A stretch of 64,000 bases of DNA from NCBI GenBank assembly GCA_035544955.1, contig DASZZN010000030.1, forward strand, positions 1-64,000, given 5' to 3'. Position numbers and translations under genes: made by a program. Below, piece by piece: positions 59,266 through 64,000 of the stretch (position 1 is the stretch's first letter; each line of letters opens with the position of its first letter). Source of the stretch: Candidatus Dormiibacterota bacterium. Its GTDB lineage: Bacteria > Chloroflexota > Dormibacteria > CF-121. The notes beneath the pieces are model-generated. The model was not told where the DNA came from. It was given only the letters and a program-made list of their open reading frames with translations, and ran no database searches.

Positions 59266-60212
59266 TTCACGTAGTGCCACCAGCGGTGCTCGCCACGCCA
59301 GGGCGGTGTCGTCTGCCCACGCGCATAGCCGAGTACCAGCGCCGTCATCTGGTCGACCACCCATTCAAAGCTGTCTTGCTTGATCGAGACGCGGTCGAAG
59401 TCGGGCGCGGGGTTCAGGAAGTCGATGGCATAGAGCGTGCCGTCCCGGACGGCGAACTCCACCGTGTCCATGTCGTAACCAAGCGCCTGGGTCAGCGTGC
59501 GGGCATCACGGGCGGCCGCCTCGGCCAGAGCGCCATCGACACGACCTTCATACCGATTCAGTCCTTCGTTCTTGGGGTTATAGCGGATGGGCAGGATGTG
59601 CTCGCGCCCGATGCAGATGCAGCGCAGGTAGTCCGACCAGTCAATAAACTCCTGCAAGATCATCGTCTTCTGCCCGGAGGTGTCGTAGGCGCCGATCAGC
59701 TCCTCGATCGAATGGACGAAGTGGACGTCCTTCCAGCCGCCCCCGGTGTTCGGCTTGAGCACCGCCGGCAGGCCAGTGTAGGCGACCAGTCGCTCCCAAT
59801 CGAGCGGATACTTCAGGTTGCGCAATGACTTCTCGTGATCAATTTCGGGGATATAGTCCCGGTTGGGCAGCGCCACTGTCCTCGGCACGGCGACCCCGAG
59901 CTTGCGGGCCAGCGTACATTCGAAGAACTTCTCGTCGGCCTGCCACCAGAAAGGGTCGTTGATCACCACGGTCCCGAGCAGCGCGGCACTCTTGAGATAG
60001 GCGCGGTAATAGGGCACCTCGTGCGAGATCCGGTCGACGATGACGGCGTAGGCAGGCTCCTCCAGCTCGCCGTTCCCGCCCAGGCTGACGAGCTCGGCGC
60101 TGATCCCGTCCGCTTTGCCGGCGCGGTTCACCGACTCCAGGAAGGGTTGCGGAAAGGTGTTCTCGCTCCCGACCAGCAACCCCACCGTCTTCGACCGCGG
60201 TGCGCTAGACAT
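59262..60212 (-). CDS. RimK-like ATP-grasp protein
   Basis: A 316-residue ATP-grasp enzyme of normal order. The N-terminal domain starts 'KTVGLLVGSENTFPQPFLES'. The ATP-binding loop 'LPAVLKPNTGGGWKDVHFVH' and the metal-binding 'TLYAIDFLNPAPDFDRVSIK' with D-x-x-N are present. It would activate a carboxylate as acyl phosphate for attack by an amine. ATG 60212 overlaps the esterase stop by eight bases. Two consecutive ATP-grasp genes and a YbdK-type ligase in one operon suggest a small peptide-like product. Confidence 0.8.
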   Translation of the reverse strand: MSSAPRSKTVGLLVGSENTFPQPFLESVNRAGKADGISAELVSLGGNGELEEPAYAVIVDRISHEVPYYRAYLKSAALLGTVVINDPFWWQADEKFFECTLARKLGVAVPRTVALPNRDYIPEIDHEKSLRNLKYPLDWERLVAYTGLPAVLKPNTGGGWKDVHFVHSIEELIGAYDTSGQKTMILQEFIDWSDYLRCICIGREHILPIRYNPKNEGLNRYEGRVDGALAEAAARDARTLTQALGYDMDTVEFAVRDGTLYAIDFLNPAPDFDRVSIKQDSFEWVVDQMTALVLGYARGQTTPPWRGEHRWWHYVK

Positions 60213-60897
60213 AGCGGCGCATCATCTCCATCCAGTACGGCCAGTCGTGTGACCCGCCCGGCCAGATATCGAGCCAAACGTCGATCGCCTTCTCCCGCAA
60301 GAGCGTGCCGACCCGCACCGACTCGGTCACATACGCGTCCTGCTCGCCGCTCGCGATCACCTTTTTCGTGAAGCCGCGGACCGGTCGGAGGTACTTCTCG
60401 TCCGTAAGACCAGGCAGGAACGCCAGTGGATTGGTGAAGTAGACGTCATCGTCGAAGTAGCCGTCCAGCCAGTGCCTGGCGTCGTAGGCACCAGAGAGCG
60501 CGACGAAGCCGCTCAGCCGGTCAGGATGACGGAGCGCCAGCAGCACGGCGTGGAACGCACCAAAGGAAGTTCCCACCGCCACGGGCGGCTGGCCCATCAG
60601 CGGCAGTACTTCTTGGAGCAGGTAGCGCTCGTACTGGAGGTGCCTCAGGACGCGCTCGCGGGCCGCGACGCTGTGCGCATACCAGGACTCTGAGTCGATG
60701 CTGTCGACGCACCAGAGCTGGATGAAGCCCGCGTCCAGCTTGTCCCGGAGGGCGCCGACCATGCCAAAGTCCTCCCACTGGTAGAAGCGCCCCTGCGATG
60801 TCGGGAAGACCAAGAGTGGGAGACCGGACGTGCCGAAGCGGAGGGCCTCCATCTCCCGGCCCAGGGATGGGCTCCACGCGCGCACGTACTCCCGCAC
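60205..60897 (-). CDS. Alpha/beta-hydrolase, putative esterase (EstD-like)
   Basis: A 230-residue protein. The nucleophile elbow is 'PVAVGTSFGAFHAVLLALRH' (G-T-S-F-G), an acid follows near 'VIASGEQDAYVTES', and the catalytic His is in 'DIWPGGSHDWPYWMEMMRRY'. GTG 60897 has AAGGAG six bases upstream and is preferred; longer starts (ATG 61053, ATG 61008) add no homology. First gene of the operon with two ATP-grasp proteins and a carboxylate-amine ligase, so it may release or trim the product. Confidence 0.8.
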   Translation of the reverse strand: MREYVRAWSPSLGREMEALRFGTSGLPLLVFPTSQGRFYQWEDFGMVGALRDKLDAGFIQLWCVDSIDSESWYAHSVAARERVLRHLQYERYLLQEVLPLMGQPPVAVGTSFGAFHAVLLALRHPDRLSGFVALSGAYDARHWLDGYFDDDVYFTNPLAFLPGLTDEKYLRPVRGFTKKVIASGEQDAYVTESVRVGTLLREKAIDVWLDIWPGGSHDWPYWMEMMRRYV

Positions 60898-61066
60898 TGC
60901 CCGCTCCTTGTTAACGAGAGTGTAGCCGGTGTGTGGCGGTTCTCTGTACCACGCCCCAGCGGGCGATATGGCGATAAGTCCGATCGGCAGGCATACTGAT
61001 CCCGCCATGAAAGCCGTCGCGGAGTCCAGCCGATTCGCCCAGATCATCGCCATCGGCCCAAACTAG

Positions 61067-62341
61067 ATGGAAAGACATCCTCTGATGCATCCGCGGAACC
61101 GTCGCCGAGGGCGCCTCGGGATGCTTCGGCACCTGGGTCCAGGCCTGGTTACGGGAGCCGCGGACGACGATCCGTCAGGTATCGGCACCTACTCGCAGCT
61201 CGGCGCTCAGTTCGGCCTGGCGATGCTGTGGACGGTCCCTTTATCCCTCCCGCTGGCCGCCGCGGTCGAAGAACTCGCCGGTCGTCTCGGGCTCGCCGGG
61301 GGAGAGGGTCTCGCTTCCCTGATCAAGAAGAATTTCCCTCGACCGGTCCTGTATGTGGCCGCCTTGCTTGTGACCGGGGCCAATACCTTCAATATCGGGG
61401 CCGACCTGGGTTCCATGGTCGCGTCCCTCCAGTTGGTGATCCGAATCCCGTTCCTGCCTTTCCTCATCACCATCACATCCGTCATGCTCGTCCTCGAGGT
61501 CTTCGTTCAGTATCACCAATACGCGCGATTTCTCAGATTCCTGACCCTATCGCTATTTGCCTACATCGGCGTCCTTGCTGTTGTCCATGTGGATTGGTTG
61601 GCCGTCGCTACCAACCTGGTCATTCCCCATGTCGCCGCCAAAAAGGAATACCTCGCCGGCTTGGTGGCCATCTTTGGAACCACCATCTCGCCGTATTTGA
61701 TGTTCTGGCAATGCAGCGCGGAGACCGAAGAAACCGCCGATCGCAAGGGCCGCCGCCGGCGGGTGAGTCATCTGGAAATCCTCGGCATGCGGGTCGACGT
61801 CATCGCTGGGATGGCGGCCGCTGTGGTCATCATGTTTGCGATCCTTGTCGTCGCCGCGTCCACGCTCGGCGCGCACGGCGTCACCAACATTGGGACGGCT
61901 GATCAGGCAGCCCGGGCGCTGAAACCCCTCGCCGGTGATTTTGCGGGGCTGCTCTTCGCCCTGGGCATCGTAGGCACCGGGGCCCTTGCCGTCCCGGTGC
62001 TTGCGGGATCCACTGGCTACGCGCTGGCGGAGACGTTCGCCTGGCATGAGGGGCTCTCCAAGAGCTTTCTCGAGGCGCGCGGCTTCTACCTTGTCATCAT
62101 CGGCTCAATGTTCGTCGGGCTCGTGATGAACACGCTGGGCCTCAACCCGATAAAGGCGTTGGTCTACTCCGCCCTTCTAAACGGGCTTGCCTCGCCGCCG
62201 CTGATCCTTCTCATGCTCATTCTTGGCAACAAGCAGCGGGCCGTCCATCGCTACCGCAGCGGCTGGGTGTCGAACGCCCTCGTCGGTTTCGCCTGCCTAT
62301 TGATGACCGTGCTGCCGATCGCCTACCTACTTGCCAAATGA
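61067..62341 (+). CDS. Nramp-family metal transporter (variant with DPSG motif)
   Basis: A 424-residue protein with about eleven membrane segments. The first helix is 'HLGPGLVTGAADDDPSGIGT', where canonical Nramps have DPGN; the sixth-helix region is 'ALGIVGTGALAVPVLAGSTG' in place of the usual M-P-H. This marks the Nramp-related subgroup whose members may carry magnesium or other ions rather than manganese or iron, from what is known of the family. ATG 61067. It is divergent from the esterase operon, sharing a 170-base upstream region. Confidence 0.85.
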   Translation: MERHPLMHPRNRRRGRLGMLRHLGPGLVTGAADDDPSGIGTYSQLGAQFGLAMLWTVPLSLPLAAAVEELAGRLGLAGGEGLASLIKKNFPRPVLYVAALLVTGANTFNIGADLGSMVASLQLVIRIPFLPFLITITSVMLVLEVFVQYHQYARFLRFLTLSLFAYIGVLAVVHVDWLAVATNLVIPHVAAKKEYLAGLVAIFGTTISPYLMFWQCSAETEETADRKGRRRRVSHLEILGMRVDVIAGMAAAVVIMFAILVVAASTLGAHGVTNIGTADQAARALKPLAGDFAGLLFALGIVGTGALAVPVLAGSTGYALAETFAWHEGLSKSFLEARGFYLVIIGSMFVGLVMNTLGLNPIKALVYSALLNGLASPPLILLMLILGNKQRAVHRYRSGWVSNALVGFACLLMTVLPIAYLLAK

Positions 62342-62348
62342 CGTTTGA

Positions 62349-62522
62349 TTATGGGTGAGCGAAGCCGACGATGCCGGACACGAGGAGCCATGCTGCCACG
62401 AGCGTCGCGGCTCCCCAGCCGATGCCATGGGCGAGGCCGTGGCGACGACGATGGATCGCATGGCGGCGGTCAGCGAGCGATACCGTCCCGCTCGCCGGGA
62501 CGATGTGCCTGAAGCCGATCAC
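62349..62522 (-). CDS. Small single-pass membrane protein (57 residues)
   Basis: From GTG 62522 it reads 'VPASGTVSLADRRHAIHRRR' and ends with the membrane helix 'WGAATLVAAWLLVSGIVGFA' and 'HP'. A good ribosome site (ggagg) lies six bases upstream, which supports this start. No family recognised. It ends eight bases past the convergent Nramp-type gene. Confidence 0.6.
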   Translation of the reverse strand: MIGFRHIVPASGTVSLADRRHAIHRRRHGLAHGIGWGAATLVAAWLLVSGIVGFAHP

Positions 62523-62574
62523 GTGACTCCTCCAAATCCCCCAGCCAAGTCGGTTGCCAGAAAACTGCTGCCGC

Positions 62575-62612
62575 AACCGAAGGGCCGATCCTCATCGATC
62601 GGCCTTTCGGTT
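62575..62612. terminator. Long hairpin, possible terminator
   Basis: Fifteen-bp stem (62575-62589 with 62598-62612, one G-T pair) around cctcatcg. It lies after the stop of the - strand GlsB/YeaQ-like gene (62635). There is no convincing T-run, so termination is plausible but unproven. Confidence 0.55.
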
Positions 62613-62634
62613 TGTCAAAGGTCGACGCGCTAGC

Positions 62635-62928
62635 CTACGCCCGTCCCCAGCTGTGGCCGCGGCCAGTCCCAACGCGGCCCGCCACGAGGCTGAACACGAC
62701 AACCACGATGATTGCGCCGAGGATGGCTGAGACGATCGGCAGCCCCTCGATTGATAGCGTCGGCAGGATGACGAGGTGAAAGACGTCCACCATCAGCCAG
62801 GCTCCCACAAAGCCGGCCACGGCCGCCCCGATCCAACCGAAAGGCAGGGCGCTGTGAACCACGCGCTCGGCAATCAGGCCGCATACGGTGCCGACCACGA
62901 GAAGGACGATGAGATGCAGCAGGGTCAT
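62635..62928 (-). CDS. GlsB/YeaQ/YmgE family stress-response membrane protein
   Basis: A 97-residue protein with three hydrophobic helices: 'LHLIVLLVVGTVCGLIAERV', 'FGWIGAAVAGFVGAWLMVDV' and 'VSAILGAIIVVVVFSLVAGR'. This is the transglycosylase-associated (Transgly_assoc) fold found in stress-induced small membrane proteins. ATG 62928 has taggagg eight bases upstream. It is followed by a long hairpin, suggesting an independent transcript. Confidence 0.85.
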   Translation of the reverse strand: MTLLHLIVLLVVGTVCGLIAERVVHSALPFGWIGAAVAGFVGAWLMVDVFHLVILPTLSIEGLPIVSAILGAIIVVVVFSLVAGRVGTGRGHSWGRA

Positions 62929-62988
62929 GTTTGCCTCCTAGGAAACGCCGATTTCGCGTCTCCACGTCTTGGTATTACTGACGCGTTG

Positions 62989-63429
62989 TCAAGCGGCTTC
63001 GGTGCGACGCGTCCGAGTCATCATCCGAATCAGGGAGACGATGCCCCAGCCGATCAGCGAGTAGATCGCAATCGCTACCAGCGACTCCGGCTCCAGGACC
63101 GAACGTCCCTGGACGGCCGTGTTGAAGATTCCGTGGAACGGGGCCACCAGCGGCTGGGTGATGTCATACATGAACGTCACGAAGCCGGACACGGTCGAGC
63201 CTCCGAGTAGTTTCAACACGAAGCGAATCGCCAGCAGGATGTCGACGAACCCGACGATCCACCAGATGACCGGGGTTACGCGATCGGTGTAGTTGCCGTC
63301 GTGGATGGATGTCACGGAGGTCCGCGAAACGCTCGCCTCGCCGACCGCCGGCGCCGACGCCACTACAGGGGTGGCAGCTTGAGCCGCAGTCTCCTTGTGA
63401 ACGACCTCCTGGTCAAGTACCGTTGCCAT
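62989..63429 (-). CDS. YggT-family membrane protein with cytosolic N-terminal extension
   Basis: A 146-residue protein. After a Thr/Ala/Val-rich N-terminus of about 65 residues come two membrane segments, 'VTPVIWWIVGFVDILLAIRF' and 'ESLVAIAIYSLIGWGIVSLI', joined by 'FVTFMYDITQPLVAPFHGIF', the YggT signature. The function of YggT proteins is unclear; osmotic or division roles are suggested. ATG 63429 has gagga five bases upstream and is preferred over earlier starts. Confidence 0.83.
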   Translation of the reverse strand: MATVLDQEVVHKETAAQAATPVVASAPAVGEASVSRTSVTSIHDGNYTDRVTPVIWWIVGFVDILLAIRFVLKLLGGSTVSGFVTFMYDITQPLVAPFHGIFNTAVQGRSVLEPESLVAIAIYSLIGWGIVSLIRMMTRTRRTEAA

Positions 63430-63490
63430 GGATTCCTCAAACAGTGGATGGTGCGCAGATTTTTGTGCGCGGGCGCACCATGAATGCTTG

Positions 63491-63518
63491 ATAGCAATAT
63501 AGCACATTTTGGTGTCAA
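63491..63518 (-). promoter_or_regulatory. Putative promoter of the YggT-like gene
   Basis: On the - strand TTGACA (63518-63513), a 16-base spacer and TGCTAT (63496-63491), in a locally AT-rich stretch rare in this window. It lies about 60 bases before the start at 63429. The remainder of 63519-63722 holds no recognisable gene. Confidence 0.5.
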
Positions 63519-63722
63519 TAGTAATGGGCTTATTTGCTGGTATTCCGTTAGCACCGGGGAAGGCCGCGGCAAGCGGGTGGAGCGAGGGTTTGGGCGGTCT
63601 GGTTGTGAACCCAAGAGGCCTCGGGGAAGCAGGGAGCGATCGTCAGGCGGCCGCGCGGCGCGGCTCGGCGGCGGCGAACCCGAAGGAGGCAAGGACGGCA
63701 CCGGTCGCGAGGTGAGCGGCCC

Positions 63723-64000
63723 CTACCTGATGCCGGGAAGGGCCTGGGCGGTGAGGGCGATGCCGGCGACAGCGACCACTGCGGCGCTGGCGACGGGGAT
63801 GAGGGAGGCAGCACGGCTAATGCCATGCAAGGAGAAGGCCGGCCGGACACGGCTCAACAGCGCGGTGCCACTCGCCACGGCGATGCCGATTCCCGACAGG
63901 ACGATCGCCAGGCCGACGCTGTAGGCAAGGATCAGCAACATCCCGAAGGCGACCCGGTGCAGGGATAGCGCGGAGAGCAGGACGACCAGGGCGGTGGGAC
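63723..64000 (-). CDS. NicO/RcnA-type nickel-cobalt exporter, C-terminal part (partial)
   Basis: The - strand frame is open from the window end to a stop at 63723. It begins 'PTALVVLLSALSLHRVAFGM' and continues 'LLILAYSVGLAIVLSGIGIA', then a last helix 'ASAAVVAVAGIALTAQALPG'. 'P-x-A-L-V-V-L-L' followed by the A-x-S-x-G-L-A helix is the C-terminal signature of NicO-type nickel/cobalt transporters. The upstream histidine-rich part is outside the window, so substrate and length cannot be judged. Confidence 0.7.
   Translation of the reverse strand, partial: PTALVVLLSALSLHRVAFGMLLILAYSVGLAIVLSGIGIAVASGTALLSRVRPAFSLHGISRAASLIPVASAAVVAVAGIALTAQALPGIR

Noticed and set aside
62355-62633. 92-residue + strand frame overlapping the small membrane protein
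   Set aside because: Translation lacks any recognisable fold and runs through the terminator-like hairpin; the - strand gene has a good ribosome site and membrane helix.

Overview
The window is high-GC bacterial DNA with dense, overlapping genes and many GTG, TTG and apparently CTG starts. A deazaflavin (F420)-type nitroreductase, a sedolisin with NBR1-like repeats, Tat-type signals and two proteins with the LQ..(A/S)GN.AV motif suggest a soil member of Chloroflexota or Candidatus Dormibacterota. This assignment is inferred from gene content and is only moderately sure.

Region 1 (1-29.2 kb, + strand) is a long surface-polysaccharide locus. It opens with the 3' end of an IS481-type transposase. 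A translationally coupled run follows: kinase-like protein, flippase, glycosyltransferases, heptose activation (gmhA, gmhB, hddA), three phosphoglycosyl-transferase-type proteins, a GalE-like epimerase, a polysaccharide deacetylase, a Tat-type metallophosphoesterase, a HAD phosphatase, a Wzz-like co-polymerase, a tyrosine kinase and an O-antigen polymerase/ligase. From about 18.1 kb base composition looks less GC-rich. A second set (polymerase/ligase, flippase, four glycosyltransferases, three methyltransferases) is interrupted by a decayed IS481 copy and a frameshifted tail-spike-like fragment, so this half looks like a replaced, variable cassette.

Region 2 (29.4-36.7 kb) holds a secreted S53 peptidase with three NBR1-like C-terminal repeats (- strand), galT, a double-ACT protein (- strand) and rmlC-rmlB-rmlD. 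A palindromic GC-rich repeat is scattered here and has entered the 3' end of rmlC.

Region 3 (36.7-52.1 kb) is accessory. It has a frameshifted nuclease-like gene, a truncated copy of the gene at 51007, a membrane-anchored exported protein, a zinc-ribbon/PASTA membrane protein, a TMEM175 channel fused to a beta-rich domain, and a Tat-exported protein with 16 Cys-rich repeats followed by a tandem MauD-like thioredoxin protein and tatA. It also holds two LQ..(A/S)GN.AV proteins. One is a 1318-residue protein ending in a PD-(D/E)XK-like domain and followed by a possible immunity or chaperone gene.

Region 4 (52.1-64 kb) is mostly housekeeping and stress genes: a small nitroreductase, a terpene-cyclase-like protein, a VOC protein, a DipZ-like thioredoxin, DUF1801, an Nramp-like transporter, small membrane proteins and a partial NicO-type exporter. 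Inside it is a tight four-gene - strand operon (esterase, two ATP-grasp proteins, YbdK-type carboxylate-amine ligase) that looks like an uncharacterised amide-forming pathway. No rRNA, tRNA or CRISPR array was seen.
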